A stretch of DNA of 64,000 nt from CAZFLM01 sp964519955 (GTDB lineage: Bacteria; Armatimonadota; Chthonomonadetes; Chthonomonadales; CAJBBX01), in the NCBI GenBank assembly GCA_964519955.1, contig CAZFLM010000030.1, forward strand, positions 9,929 to 73,928, in the 5' to 3' direction. A program made the translations under genes and the position numbers. The notes under the pieces were generated by a model that had not been told where the DNA came from, ran no database searches, and saw only the letters and a program-made list of their open reading frames with translations. This document shows, in pieces, positions 15,668-24,966 of the stretch. Within the stretch, counting starts at the first letter, position 1, and every line of letters starts with the position of its first letter.

Positions 15668-16513
15668 CTACCCGGCGATCCACTGGCGCAAGCGCTCCGC
15701 CGAGGCGATCACGTTCGCGGCCCCGGCGACCTCCAGGGTCGTCGCGCCGTCGAACCCGGCTTCCTTCAATGCCTTCACGATACCCGCAATGCCCACCACG
15801 CCGTCGCCCAGAGCCACGACGGACATGCCGCAGCCGTGCTCCCGGCCGCGCTTCTCGGCCCAGGAGGCGGGCATGTCCTTCCAGTGCACGTGGCGGATGC
15901 GCTTGCCGAACGCCCGGATGAAGTCGAGCGGCTCCGTGCCGCCGAGCCAGCAGTTCCCCGTGTCCAGGCACACGCCCACGGTGTCGGGGTACCCTAACTG
16001 GTCGAGCAGCTCGCCCATCGCCTCGACCGAGTCCGTCACGACACCGTGCGTCTCGAGGAGCAGCTCGACGCCCAGCTCCTTGGCCCACAGAACCGGCTCG
16101 TACAGCTTCTCGCGGATGGCGAAGATGCGCTGCTCCGGCGTGAGCCCCCGGCCGAACTCGGTCTTCGGATCGCCCTCAGTGGTAATGACGTGCTTGATGC
16201 CGAGATGGTGCGCCAGACGGATCGCCTTGATGATCTGCGCGGTGCCGTAGCGGTCGGGCGCGGCCGGGTCCAGCAGGTTGGCGTGGGCGCAGAAGCTGGT
16301 CAGCGTGATGCCGTTTCGGCGCACCATGCGGCGGATCTGGGCTGGGTGGGCGTCGAGGCTGATGGAACCCGTGAAGCCGAACTCGACCCCGAGCGATCCA
16401 CCGTCGTGGTTGTCCGTGATGTCGGCGTAGTGGATGCCCATTCCGTGGATCTCTTGGAACTGCCGCTCCATCGTAGCGAAGGGCTCCACCAGCGCAAAGC
16501 ACCCGATCTTCAT
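15668..16513 (-). CDS. Sugar phosphate isomerase/epimerase (AP-endonuclease 2-like TIM barrel)
   Basis: 281 aa, full length for the xylose-isomerase-like TIM-barrel family. Metal-site segments are visible in order: ELLLETHG, VCLDTGN, RHVHWKD and TTLEVAG, giving the usual Glu-Asp-His-Glu set. The first residues KIGCFALVEPF form strand 1 without a signal peptide, so it is cytoplasmic. GAGGTG lies 6 nt before the ATG at 16513. It is the first gene of the minus-strand run isomerase-ThuA-Agl23-NADAR. The specific sugar is unknown. Confidence 0.92.
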   Translation of the reverse strand: MKIGCFALVEPFATMERQFQEIHGMGIHYADITDNHDGGSLGVEFGFTGSISLDAHPAQIRRMVRRNGITLTSFCAHANLLDPAAPDRYGTAQIIKAIRLAHHLGIKHVITTEGDPKTEFGRGLTPEQRIFAIREKLYEPVLWAKELGVELLLETHGVVTDSVEAMGELLDQLGYPDTVGVCLDTGNCWLGGTEPLDFIRAFGKRIRHVHWKDMPASWAEKRGREHGCGMSVVALGDGVVGIAGIVKALKEAGFDGATTLEVAGAANVIASAERLRQWIAG

Positions 16514-16842
16514 AGCGGTCACCTCGTCGTTGAGTGATCCGGTATCGGCCTGGAATGGATCGTCTGAACCAACGTTCGCGATGCGCGGCCCGGCCACCTG
16601 CGCACCGGGCGCGACTTGACGCGCGGTTCGGCGCGGTGTTACCATTCCGGGTGCGTCCGGGCTCCCAGGTCGGCCGGATGCGGTTCTGGGTATGCCTACA
16701 GCGTGTCGCGCCGCGGGGCTTCCTGCCGGAGGGCGGCATCGAACCAGGTGGTGGCGGGCAATGGTGCCCTCCTGGCGTCCGGACCGGCGAGGACTGCCGC
16801 CGGCGGACGGGGCCACGCGAGAGTGAAGGAGAGGATCGAGGA
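16514..16842. other. Divergent intergenic region, 329 bp
   Basis: It lies between the minus-strand isomerase and the plus-strand Gfo/Idh gene and must hold both promoters. No convincing -35/-10 pair, operator or hairpin was found by eye. Confidence 0.6.
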
Positions 16843-18000
16843 ATGGCGGAGATCGGTGTGGCGATGGTTGGCGCGGGGTTCATCGCGCCCGTACACGTGG
16901 AGGCGTTGGGCAGGCTCGGGATACCCGTTCGGGGCATACTCGGCGTCGACGATGCGGAGTCCGAACGGATGGCGGGCAAGCTCGGCCTCCCACGCGCCTA
17001 CCGGTCGTTCGACGAGGTACTCGCGGACCCGTCGGTCGCGTCTGTCCACCTCGCCACCCCGAATCGCCTCCACTACCCGATGGCGAAGGCGGCGCTGCTG
17101 GCCGGCAAGCACGTGATGTGCGAGAAGCCTCTGGCCATGGATCGCCACGAGTCGGCGGAGTTGGTCGAGGTGGCCGCGAAGAGCGGGCGCGCGGCCGGAG
17201 TGAACTACACGGTGCGCTACAACCCGCTCGTGGTCGAAGCGAAGGCCAGGTACCAGAGCGGCACGGTGGGCAACGCGTTCTCGATATGCGGGTGCTTCGT
17301 GCAGGACTGGCTCTTCAAGGACACCGACTACAACTGGCGCGTCCTGGCCTCCGAGAGCGGGGAGCTGCGGGCGATGTCGGACATCGGCACGCACTGGCTC
17401 GACCTGATCCACTGGGTCACCGGGCTCGAGGTCGAGGCGGTCTGCGCGGACCTCAGCACGGTGCATCCGGTGCGCATGCGGCCAAAGGGCGAGGTGGTGG
17501 CCTTCGCGAAGGCGGACGACATCGAGCGCGAGCCGGTGGAGATCACCAACGATGACTTCGGCTCGGTCCTGCTGCGCTTCGAGGGCGGGGCGCGCGGCGT
17601 GCTCTGGGTGTCGCAGGTGATGGCCGGGCAGCGCAGCTCTCTGCGGTTCGAGATCTCCGGCTCGAAGTGCTCGCTGGCGTGGGACTCGACCCACCCGAAC
17701 GAGCTGTGGATCGGCCACCGCGACCGGCCGAACTCGATCCTTCAGAAGGACCCGGCGCTGATGTCGTCGATGGCCTCGCGGTTCGCGACCTACCCCGGTG
17801 GCCACAGCGAGGGCTTCGCAGACGCGTTCCGGCAGGGCTTCCGCGCGTTCTACGACTACATCGCCGCGGGCGACATGACCGCCAAGCCCGATTACCCGAC
17901 CTTCGCCGACGGGCACCGCGAGATCGTCCTCTGCGACGCGATCCTGAAGAGCTACCGCGAGGAGCGCTGGGTGCGCGTCAGCGAGATCGCATCGGACTAG
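16843..18000 (+). CDS. Gfo/Idh/MocA family oxidoreductase
   Basis: 385 aa. Rossmann start VAMVGAGFIAPVH, the substrate-loop TPNRLHYPMAKAALLAGKHV and CEKPLAMD near 94-101 are typical of the family, and DIGTHWLDLIHW near 180 carries the catalytic-domain His. The ATG at 16843 is preceded by GGAG/GAGG elements. It is divergent from the sugar-isomerase operon and followed by deoC on the same strand, so it probably feeds sugar derivatives into the same pathway. The substrate is not determinable from sequence. Confidence 0.93.
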   Translation: MAEIGVAMVGAGFIAPVHVEALGRLGIPVRGILGVDDAESERMAGKLGLPRAYRSFDEVLADPSVASVHLATPNRLHYPMAKAALLAGKHVMCEKPLAMDRHESAELVEVAAKSGRAAGVNYTVRYNPLVVEAKARYQSGTVGNAFSICGCFVQDWLFKDTDYNWRVLASESGELRAMSDIGTHWLDLIHWVTGLEVEAVCADLSTVHPVRMRPKGEVVAFAKADDIEREPVEITNDDFGSVLLRFEGGARGVLWVSQVMAGQRSSLRFEISGSKCSLAWDSTHPNELWIGHRDRPNSILQKDPALMSSMASRFATYPGGHSEGFADAFRQGFRAFYDYIAAGDMTAKPDYPTFADGHREIVLCDAILKSYREERWVRVSEIASD

Positions 18001-18001
18001 C

Positions 18002-18043
18002 CCCCAGCCCCCAGCACCCGGAACCCGGCACCCAGCACCCGGT
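18002..18043. repeat. Heptamer tandem array (consensus ACCCRGN)
   Basis: Six consecutive 7-bp units of related sequence begin directly after the Gfo/Idh stop codon. Confidence 0.65.
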
Positions 18044-18115
18044 CCCGAGGCGCGAGAGTGATGGAGCGCGTTGCCGTCGGCGCGTTGCGGCGCGCACATG
18101 GCGAGAGGAGAACCC

Positions 18116-18799
18116 ATGGACTACACGCTCGAGCAGATCGCCAAGATGATCGACCACTCGCTCCTCCAGCCGGTCCTCACCGATGAGCAACTGGAGGCCG
18201 GGCTGCGGGTGGCGCTGGAGCACGACGTCGCCAGCGTGTGCATCAAGCCGTACTACCTGAAGCGCTGCGCCGCGGTTCTCTCGGGCAGCACCGTCGCGCC
18301 GAGCACTGTCATCGGCTTCCCGCACGGCGGCCACACGACCTCCATCAAGCTGGCTGAGGCCGCGCAGGCGCTCGACGACGGCGGCATCGAGCTGGACATG
18401 GTGGTGAACATTGGCAAGGTGCTGAGCGGCGAGTACGCCTACGTGCAGGACGAGATCGCGGCGATCACGAGCCTGGCGCACGGCCGCGGCGCGAAGGTGA
18501 AGGTCATCTTCGAGAACTGCTACCTGACCGACGAGCAGAAGATCGCGCTCTGCGGCATCTGCGGTGAGATCGGCGCGGACTGGGTGAAGACCTCCACCGG
18601 CTACGGCACGGGCGGCGCCACAATCGACGACCTGAAGCTCATGCGCAAGCACTCGCCGCCGCACGTGCAGGTGAAGGCAGCCGGCGGCATCCGCACTCTC
18701 GACGCGCTGCTGGAGGCCCGCGCGGCCGGCGTCACGCGCGTCGGCGCCACGGCGACGGTGGCGATCCTGGACGAGTGCCGGCTGCTGCTGGGGGGATAG
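18116..18799 (+). CDS. deoC: Deoxyribose-phosphate aldolase
   Basis: DeoC cleaves 2-deoxyribose 5-phosphate to glyceraldehyde 3-phosphate and acetaldehyde. The 227-aa protein has the Schiff-base lysine K158 in VKTSTG, the assisting lysine K187 in QVKAAGG and the acidic D94 in ELDMVVN, so all catalytic residues are present. GAGGAG lies 6 nt before the ATG at 18116. It follows the Gfo/Idh gene by 115 bp and could share its transcript, although a heptamer array lies between. No other deoxynucleoside-catabolism genes are in the window. Confidence 0.96.
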   Translation: MDYTLEQIAKMIDHSLLQPVLTDEQLEAGLRVALEHDVASVCIKPYYLKRCAAVLSGSTVAPSTVIGFPHGGHTTSIKLAEAAQALDDGGIELDMVVNIGKVLSGEYAYVQDEIAAITSLAHGRGAKVKVIFENCYLTDEQKIALCGICGEIGADWVKTSTGYGTGGATIDDLKLMRKHSPPHVQVKAAGGIRTLDALLEARAAGVTRVGATATVAILDECRLLLGG

Positions 18800-18819
18800 G
18801 TAAAAGGTGAAAGGTGAAA
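18799..18819. repeat. Heptamer tandem array (GGTGAAA)
   Basis: Three 7-bp units (GGTAAAA, GGTGAAA, GGTGAAA) start at the last base of deoC. Confidence 0.65.
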
Positions 18820-18848
18820 GTGGCTTGTGCGGCTAGGGAGGCGTCTGG

Positions 18849-18869
18849 GTCGAACGTCGAAAGTCGAAC
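18849..18869. repeat. Heptamer tandem array (GTCGAAM)
   Basis: Three 7-bp units GTCGAAC/GTCGAAA/GTCGAAC. The same unit recurs at 28847-28860. Confidence 0.65.
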
Positions 18870-18939
18870 GGGGCGCGGCGGCGCCCTGACGGTGTCTCTC
18901 ACGGGTGCGTGGCCGGAATCCCGCGAACGCCGCAATCCG

Positions 18940-18971
18940 GTCGTCCCGAGCCGACCCTGCGAGGGATGCGG
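18940..18971 (+). repeat. Interspersed repeat, second copy of the 23916-23949 arm
   Basis: GTCGTCCCGAGCCG...GCGAGGGATG closely matches the reverse complement of the right arm of the fold-back element at 23858-23949. Confidence 0.55.
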
Positions 18972-19000
18972 CGGGCGTATCGTCGCGGCGGCGGCGCGCG

Positions 19001-19366
19001 TTGCGGTGGCTGGTACGGCTGCTGGAGACGCCCTGCAGGCGTGGCCGAGGCCCGTTCGACCCGGGCGCGTACTACTACAACGCGGAGCCGGAGGGCCTGC
19101 CTCTCTACGCGGCGCTCGGGATCGTGGCGAGCTGTGTGGTCGCGCTGGCACTGTTGATCGCTTGGCCCGCGTTCGTTGCCGCCTCGCGCGGGGCGCGCCT
19201 CGATGCGCTCGTCCGCATGTCGGACGCCGCGCACGCGCCGACCGTGCAGGTGGGCCAGGCGCTGCTGATCGCCGGGCTTGTGGCCGCCGGTGCGCTGCTT
19301 GTCCTCGGGACCTGCTTGCTGTGCTGGCGGGGCGTGCTGCGGCGTTGGGCTGGGCTGGACGGGTGA
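19001..19366 (+). CDS. Small two-helix membrane protein, unknown
   Basis: 121 aa from a TTG start. Two strong hydrophobic helices (about 40-60 and 87-110) are separated by a polar loop, with GC-rich third positions throughout, which supports coding. The start is uncertain: the open frame extends to a GTG at 18905, but that extension overlaps an interspersed repeat and reads as Arg-rich nonsense, so the shorter form is preferred. No clear Shine-Dalgarno. It precedes the large secreted hydrolase on the same strand by 58 bp. No family recognised. Confidence 0.5.
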   Translation: MRWLVRLLETPCRRGRGPFDPGAYYYNAEPEGLPLYAALGIVASCVVALALLIAWPAFVAASRGARLDALVRMSDAAHAPTVQVGQALLIAGLVAAGALLVLGTCLLCWRGVLRRWAGLDG

Positions 19367-19424
19367 TCGCGGCGCCGTGCGATCGCGCCGGGACCTACAT
19401 ACGCTCCCTCCAAGGAGACCCTAC

Positions 19425-22400
19425 ATGAGACGATTCCTACCGATCGCGCTGCTTGTCCTCGCTTCGTCAGTGGCGGGGGCCCAGCAGGCGCGGACGGTCA
19501 CCGACGACTTCAAGGCGTACCGCACCGAGGCCGACGTGGCCGCGAAGTGGGACCTGGACGCGGGCACGTGGACGCCAGACGGCGGCTCCCTGCGCAGCGA
19601 CGGGTTCGGGACCGGCGTGGCCGTGCCCAAGGGCGCGCCGCACGGCTCCGAGATGGTCGTCGAGGCGACCATCATCGCGCGGCGCGCCACCGCCACCGAG
19701 TGGAAGACTGCCGGCATCGGGGTGCAGCGAGACGAGCGCAACTACTGGCGGCTCAACCTGGTCGAGCAGCCCGACGCGCAGGGCAAGCGCCACTTCTTCG
19801 AGATCAACGAGGCCGTCGACGGGCGGTGGCTCGCGAGCGGCGAAGGCGACACGAAGCTGCAGCCGGTCGACGGGCAGGACACCGGGCGGCGCTGGGAGTA
19901 CGACCGCGCCTACCGGCTGCGAATCGAGTTGACCTCCGAGACCATCGTCGGCACGGTGTACGAGATCGGAGGCGGTCTCCTCTGGCAGCAGGGCTTCCAG
20001 TTCTCCGCGCGGGCCTGCACGTCCGGCCAGCCGATCCTCGTGACGAACTGCATCGCGGCGGACTACCGCGACTTCCGCGCGGACTTCCGGAAGACCGTGC
20101 CCGGGCCGTCTGTGCCCAAGTTCCCGAAGTACGTCAACCCCGCGCCCGGCCCGGTGAGTGGCAAGGCGACCCGCTTCTTCCACGTCGAGCAGGTCGGCGG
20201 GCGCTGGTGGGTCATCGACCCGGGCGGCCGCTCGTTCTACGCCGTCGGCACGGACCACGCGAACTTCGGCGCCCACTGGTGCGAGAAGCTGGGCTACGCG
20301 CCGTACAGCCGCAACGTGCAGGCGCGCTACGGCAGTGAGCAGAAGTGGGCCCAGAGCACGCTCAAGCGCCTGAAGGCGTGGGGCTTCAACACGCTCGGCG
20401 CGGGGCACAGCGAGAGTCTGCGCCACCAGGGCCTCGCGCACACCGAGTTCCTCTCGCTCGGCGCCAACTTCACCTCGGTGAGCGACATCGCGCCGCGCAC
20501 GACCTGGACCGGCTTCCCCGATGTGTTCCACCCGCGTTTTCAGGCGTGGTGCGAGCAGCAAGCCAGACGCGTGGCGAAGTCCGCGCGCAGCGACCCGTGG
20601 CTCTTCGGGTACTTCCTCGACAACGAGCTGGAGTGGTTCGGGAAGAACGGCTCCGAGACCGGCCTGGTCGACGAGACGTTCAAGAAGCCTGCGGACCACC
20701 CCGCCAAGCGCGCGCTCGTCGACTTCCTGAAGAAGCGCTACCCGACCATCGAGGCGCTGAACAAGGCGTGGGGCACGCAGGCGCCGAGCTGGGAGGTGCT
20801 GGCGGGCACGTCGGCGTCGCCGGTCACCAAGACGAAGGCCGCCGCCGCGGACCGCCTCGCGTTCGTCCGCCTCATCGCCGACCGCTACTTCGCGGTGACC
20901 ACCTCGGCCGTGCGCAAGGCGGACCCGAACCACATGGTCATCGGCTGCCGGTTCGCGGGCTGGGCGCCGCCCATCTTCGACATCGCCGGCAAGTACCTCG
21001 ACATCGTGACGGTGAACTTCTACGGCCAGGTGGACCTGGCGCGCGGCGTCTCGACGGACATGCCCGCGATGATGCGCAAGTACGCCGCCAGCGCCAGGCG
21101 CCCGCTCATGATCACCGAGTGGAGCTTCCCCGCCCTCGACGCCGGCCTGCCGAGCCAGCACGGCGCGGGCCAGCGCGTCGCCACGCAGAAGGACAAGGCG
21201 CGGGCCTACGCGATCTACCAGAAGGCGCTCTTCGGCATGCCGTTCATGGTCGGCTCGGATTACTTCATGTGGGTGGACGAGCCGGCGCTCGGCATCTCCA
21301 GTACCTTCCCAGAGGACAGCAACTACGGCCTCGTCGACGTGAACGACAGCCCGTGGGTCGAGCTGACCAAGACGGCCGCCGCCGTAAACCGGCAGGCGAA
21401 CGCCATCCACAGCGCGAACACCGCCGAGCTGTCCGCCGCCATCGTCGATCGTCCCGGGCAGGCGCCGGTGGTCCGCGTCCGGAACACGGGCCGCATCGCC
21501 GCCGACGCAGCGGTGCGCGTGACCGTGCAGGGCCGGCCCTCCGCGAGCCGCGTCCGCGTGCCGGCCGGAGGCACCGTGGAGCTGCCCATCGCCGGCGTCG
21601 CGAAGAGCGCCGCGCTGGTGGTAGCCGAGATCGACCCGGACGAGAAGCTCGTCGAGGCGGATCGGTCAGACAACACCGCCCAGGCCGTCATCGGCCGCTC
21701 CACCGTCAAGGCGCCCGCGCTGCTCGTGATCAACCCGTCGACGGAGGACGTCACCTGGGCGCCGGTCGCTGTTGACGCGGAGAGGCTCGGCTCCGCCATC
21801 TCGGTGCGCGACTCGGCCGGAGCGAGCGTCATGGCCCAAGTCGACGCGCTCCCCACCGGCAGGCAGTTGGCCGTCAAGGTGCCGCGAGTGCCCGCTCGCA
21901 GCGTCGTGGTGCTGCCCATCGTCAAAGGCGAGGGGATCGACAGCCTGAAGGTCCGCACGGGCGACCGCGACATCCGCCTGGAGGGCCAGTTCGAGCTGGC
22001 GCACAAGGCCGGCAGCGGCAACCTGCTGGACCGCGTGTCGCTGGCCGGCACCGAGCTGGGCTGCTTCCGAACGCTGGTGAACCAGACCGGCGCGCAGGCC
22101 CTGTGGGTGCCGCCGGACTCCATCGACTCGATCACCACGTTGACGGGGCCGGTGCGCAACGTGCTGGTCTTCGAGGCGTCGCTGAAGCAGCCCGCAAAGT
22201 CCGGCGCGAAGACCGCCGTGGCGGATGGGGTCTACGCTCGCCAGGAGTCGGCCGCGCGGGGATTCCAGCTCACGTGGCAGATCACCCAGATGCCTGGCGA
22301 GGTATGGTTCGGGTCGCGCTTCCTGGGCGTGCGCAACACGGACACGCTCCCGTGGCACCTGAAGTCCTACTACCACTACCCGCTCTCGTCGATCGGCGGC

Positions 22401-22760
22401 AAGGCAAACGACGACCAGCCCGGCGGCGGCTCCGGCGCCCTCCTCTGGCACGACAAGGCGCTCAAGGCGAGCTACGGCGCGGTCCTCGACACCGGCCTGC
22501 TGAAGTCCACGTTCTGGAAGGACACGGTCGATGGCGCCGGTGAGCACGCCGACATCTGGCGGGAGCTGGATCGCGACCTGAAGCCGGGCGAGGCCATCCG
22601 CGCGACCGCGGCCGATCCGGAGGTGCTCATCTTCGGCGCGGTGGAGGATGCCAAGGGCGACGGCGGCGACACCCTGCGGCACGTGCGAGCGCTGCAGTCG
22701 CTCCGGTGCAGCCTCGTGCTGCAGGCGGCAAGCGCGCCTGCGCCGAAGAAGCAGCGCTGA
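19425..22760 (+). CDS. Large secreted glycoside hydrolase, GH50/GH42-like (agarase/galactosidase type)
   Basis: 1111 aa with a signal peptide (cleavage near VAGAQQ, residue 19). An N-terminal concanavalin-like sandwich (about 25-225) precedes a TIM-barrel domain. Its acid/base site is in FGYFLDNELEW (E401) and its likely nucleophile in ITEWSFPAL (E565), the two glutamates expected for clan GH-A enzymes such as GH50 beta-agarases or GH42 galactosidases. Residues about 670-760 resemble a CARDB adhesion module ending in DRSDNTAQAVI, and a C-terminal beta-rich domain follows. AAGGAG is 8 nt before the ATG. Likely substrate: galactan-type polysaccharide, unproven. Confidence 0.85.
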   Translation: MRRFLPIALLVLASSVAGAQQARTVTDDFKAYRTEADVAAKWDLDAGTWTPDGGSLRSDGFGTGVAVPKGAPHGSEMVVEATIIARRATATEWKTAGIGVQRDERNYWRLNLVEQPDAQGKRHFFEINEAVDGRWLASGEGDTKLQPVDGQDTGRRWEYDRAYRLRIELTSETIVGTVYEIGGGLLWQQGFQFSARACTSGQPILVTNCIAADYRDFRADFRKTVPGPSVPKFPKYVNPAPGPVSGKATRFFHVEQVGGRWWVIDPGGRSFYAVGTDHANFGAHWCEKLGYAPYSRNVQARYGSEQKWAQSTLKRLKAWGFNTLGAGHSESLRHQGLAHTEFLSLGANFTSVSDIAPRTTWTGFPDVFHPRFQAWCEQQARRVAKSARSDPWLFGYFLDNELEWFGKNGSETGLVDETFKKPADHPAKRALVDFLKKRYPTIEALNKAWGTQAPSWEVLAGTSASPVTKTKAAAADRLAFVRLIADRYFAVTTSAVRKADPNHMVIGCRFAGWAPPIFDIAGKYLDIVTVNFYGQVDLARGVSTDMPAMMRKYAASARRPLMITEWSFPALDAGLPSQHGAGQRVATQKDKARAYAIYQKALFGMPFMVGSDYFMWVDEPALGISSTFPEDSNYGLVDVNDSPWVELTKTAAAVNRQANAIHSANTAELSAAIVDRPGQAPVVRVRNTGRIAADAAVRVTVQGRPSASRVRVPAGGTVELPIAGVAKSAALVVAEIDPDEKLVEADRSDNTAQAVIGRSTVKAPALLVINPSTEDVTWAPVAVDAERLGSAISVRDSAGASVMAQVDALPTGRQLAVKVPRVPARSVVVLPIVKGEGIDSLKVRTGDRDIRLEGQFELAHKAGSGNLLDRVSLAGTELGCFRTLVNQTGAQALWVPPDSIDSITTLTGPVRNVLVFEASLKQPAKSGAKTAVADGVYARQESAARGFQLTWQITQMPGEVWFGSRFLGVRNTDTLPWHLKSYYHYPLSSIGGKANDDQPGGGSGALLWHDKALKASYGAVLDTGLLKSTFWKDTVDGAGEHADIWRELDRDLKPGEAIRATAADPEVLIFGAVEDAKGDGGDTLRHVRALQSLRCSLVLQAASAPAPKKQR

Positions 22761-22922
22761 CGGGCACGAACCGTACTGCCTGGTGTGCGTCCATTCAGAC
22801 GTGGGGTGAGCGGCGGACGAAGGATTCCGCGTGATCGGCACGGAAGACTGAACCGATGGGCCGCCGAGTGGCTCGTCCCGTGAGCGTCGTCTCACTTCCC
22901 AAACCGGAGGAGGAGTACCACG

Positions 22923-23744
22923 ATGACAATCCGCGTGCTGCTCGGCGCGGCGGCCCTGGCGGCCTGCGCATCGCTTGCCGTCCCTGGCGCCGCCGCCCCT
23001 GCCAAGAAGAAGCTGCTCGTCGTCACGTATGCGGCGGGCTTCGTCCACACCGAGGGCATCGAGGCCGGCATGCCCGTGGTCAAGCAGATCGGCGAGAAGA
23101 CCGGCATCTATGACGTCGACTACTGCCGCACCAAGGAAGACGTCCAGAAGATGCTGACGCCCGAGTACCTGAAGGCGTACGACGGCGTCGTGTTCCTGAA
23201 CACCCAGGGCAATATCGGCATTCCGGACCTGAAGGGGTTCCTCGACTGGATCGCGACCGGTAAGGCGTTCATCGGCATGCACGCCGCCGCCGACACCAAC
23301 AAGATTGGTGATCTCGGTGGGGACCGGTCGTTCGTCGACTTCATCGGCGGCGAGTTCAAGACGCACCACAGCCAGTGCGAAGTGGCGTGCATCGTCGACG
23401 ACCCGAAGCACCCGGCGACCAAGCACCTCACGACCCCGTGGAAGGTCTTCGACGAGATCTACCTCTACCAGAACAACCCGCGCGAGAAGGTGCACGTGCT
23501 GCTGTCCGTCGACAAGCACCCGATGGACGGCGCCAAGGAGCAGGGCGAGCCGGGCGACTACCTGCTGTCCTGGTGCAAGATGCACGGCAAGGGCCGCGTC
23601 TTCTACACCGCGTTCGGCCATCGCGCGGACGTGTGGCAGAAGGAAGCCTACCAGCAGCACTTGCTGGGCGGCATCCGCTGGGCGCTCGGCCTGGCCAAGG
23701 GCGACTCGAAGCCCGGCAACAAGGCTCCCGAGACCGAGAAGTAG
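22923..23744 (+). CDS. ThuA domain-containing protein, exported
   Basis: 273 aa with a signal peptide (cleavage near VPGAAAP). It has the long ThuA form: KLLVVTYAAGFVH, DGVVFLNTQGN, FIGMHAAADT with the structural His, GGEFKTHH and the C-terminal GRVFYTAFGHRADVW, which is typical of the Planctomycete/Armatimonadete-type ThuA proteins found beside Gfo/Idh genes. GGAGGAG precedes the ATG. A 12-bp terminator hairpin follows the stop. It is probably periplasmic and linked to sugar utilisation; the activity is unknown. Confidence 0.92.
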   Translation: MTIRVLLGAAALAACASLAVPGAAAPAKKKLLVVTYAAGFVHTEGIEAGMPVVKQIGEKTGIYDVDYCRTKEDVQKMLTPEYLKAYDGVVFLNTQGNIGIPDLKGFLDWIATGKAFIGMHAAADTNKIGDLGGDRSFVDFIGGEFKTHHSQCEVACIVDDPKHPATKHLTTPWKVFDEIYLYQNNPREKVHVLLSVDKHPMDGAKEQGEPGDYLLSWCKMHGKGRVFYTAFGHRADVWQKEAYQQHLLGGIRWALGLAKGDSKPGNKAPETEK

Positions 23745-23765
23745 GTTTCCGCGGGTCTGAGCACG

Positions 23766-23807
23766 CAACGAGCCCCTCCTCCCATGTCGGGAGCCAGGGG
23801 CTCGTTG
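23766..23807 (+). terminator. 12-bp hairpin after thuA
   Basis: Arms 23766-23777 and 23796-23807 are perfectly complementary, with further pairing inside the loop. It lies 22 nt after the stop. U-tract short. Confidence 0.65.
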
Positions 23808-23857
23808 CTGTGTGAAGCCATCCGGCGTCCTGGCCCAGGGCACGCGCCATCGCAACG

Positions 23858-23949
23858 GTCATGCCGAACCGCCGTTGTGAGGCATCCGGCCGGCGTGGTG
23901 CGTGGCGATGGGCCTGGCCAGATCCCTCGCAGCGGCGGCTCGGGATGAC
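23858..23949. repeat. Fold-back element, 34-bp imperfect inverted repeat
   Basis: Arms 23858-23891 and 23916-23949 match at 28 of 34 positions around a 24-nt loop. A single-arm copy is at 18940-18971. No coding capacity; it resembles a REP/MITE-like intergenic repeat. Confidence 0.65.
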
Positions 23950-24054
23950 CCGGTTGCCGCGTGCGCGCCTGAACCGGACACACCTGGACACAGAAAGGGC
24001 AGGCCGGGATCGCTCCCAGACCTGCCCCCTTTGCCATTGCGAACCGACCTGCCC

Positions 24055-24834
24055 CTACATCCCCTCGATGTTGTAGCCGGCGTCCACGTACAGCGTCTCG
24101 CCCGTGATGCCGCGCGCCAGCGGGCCCAGCAGGAACGCCGCAGCGTCGCCCACCTCGTCGGCGGTGACGGCGCGCTTCAGCGGAGCGTGCTCGGCCACGT
24201 GCGCGATCATGTCGCGCAGTCCCGCGATGCCGCTCGCCGCGAGGGTCTTGATGGGGCCGGCGGACACGGCGTTGACGCGGATGCCCTCCGGGCCGAGGTC
24301 GTGCGCCAGGTAGCGGACGCTGGACTCCAGCGCGGCCTTGGCGACGCCCATCACGTTGTAGCCGGACACGACGCGTACGCCGCCCAGATAGCTCAGCGTC
24401 ACGATCGAGCCATTCGACTCAGCGAGCAGGGGCCGCGCGGCCTGCGCCAGCGACACCAGCGTATAGACGCTGCAGTCCATGGCGAGCGCGAACCCGTCCT
24501 GCGACGTGGTGGCGAACTCGCCGGTCAGGTCCTCGCGCCGCGCGTAGGCCATCGCGTGCACCAGGCCGTCCAGCTTGCCGCCGAACGCCCCGCTGGCCTG
24601 CGCGATGAGCTGCTGGACCTGCTCGCCCTTGGTAGCGTCGCACAGCAGGACCGGGCACTCCGGCAGGTTCTCCGACTCGAGCAACTTCCTCACATCGTCC
24701 GCTTCACGCTCGCTGTATACCGAGAACGCGACCTCGCCGCCCTGGGCCATCACCGAGAGCGCACAATGCCACGCAATGCTCCACTTATTGCGCGCTCCCG
24801 TGACGAGGACGCGCTTGCCTTCCATGAAACCCAA
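24055..24834 (-). CDS. fabI: Enoyl-[acyl-carrier-protein] reductase (NADH)
   Basis: FabI reduces the enoyl-ACP double bond in the last step of each fatty-acid elongation cycle. The 259-aa protein has the divergent-SDR features: NKWSIAWH cofactor turn (16-23), SYLGG with Y149, the Y-x6-K pair Y159/K166 in GYNVMGVAK, and AGPIKTLAASGI near 195. A TTG start at 24834 is preferred because AAGGAG lies 6 nt upstream; the internal ATG at 24825 would be 15 nt away. The gene is single and not in a fab cluster. Confidence 0.97.
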   Translation of the reverse strand: MGFMEGKRVLVTGARNKWSIAWHCALSVMAQGGEVAFSVYSEREADDVRKLLESENLPECPVLLCDATKGEQVQQLIAQASGAFGGKLDGLVHAMAYARREDLTGEFATTSQDGFALAMDCSVYTLVSLAQAARPLLAESNGSIVTLSYLGGVRVVSGYNVMGVAKAALESSVRYLAHDLGPEGIRVNAVSAGPIKTLAASGIAGLRDMIAHVAEHAPLKRAVTADEVGDAAAFLLGPLARGITGETLYVDAGYNIEGM

Positions 24835-24966
24835 CTGCGTCTCCTTTCGAGCCGTCCACGGCTGCGCGCGGTCACTCGTACGTCGGGAGTGCCTCGATCG
24901 ACGCTCGCGTCCCTACCTGACGATCCGGAATGGGAAAGCGGCGATGGAGATGCGCGTTGCTGGGTG

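Noticed and set aside
18002..18043. CRISPR array
   Set aside because: The repeats are 7-bp tandem units with no spacers. No CRISPR-like repeat-spacer pattern or cas gene was seen anywhere in the window.
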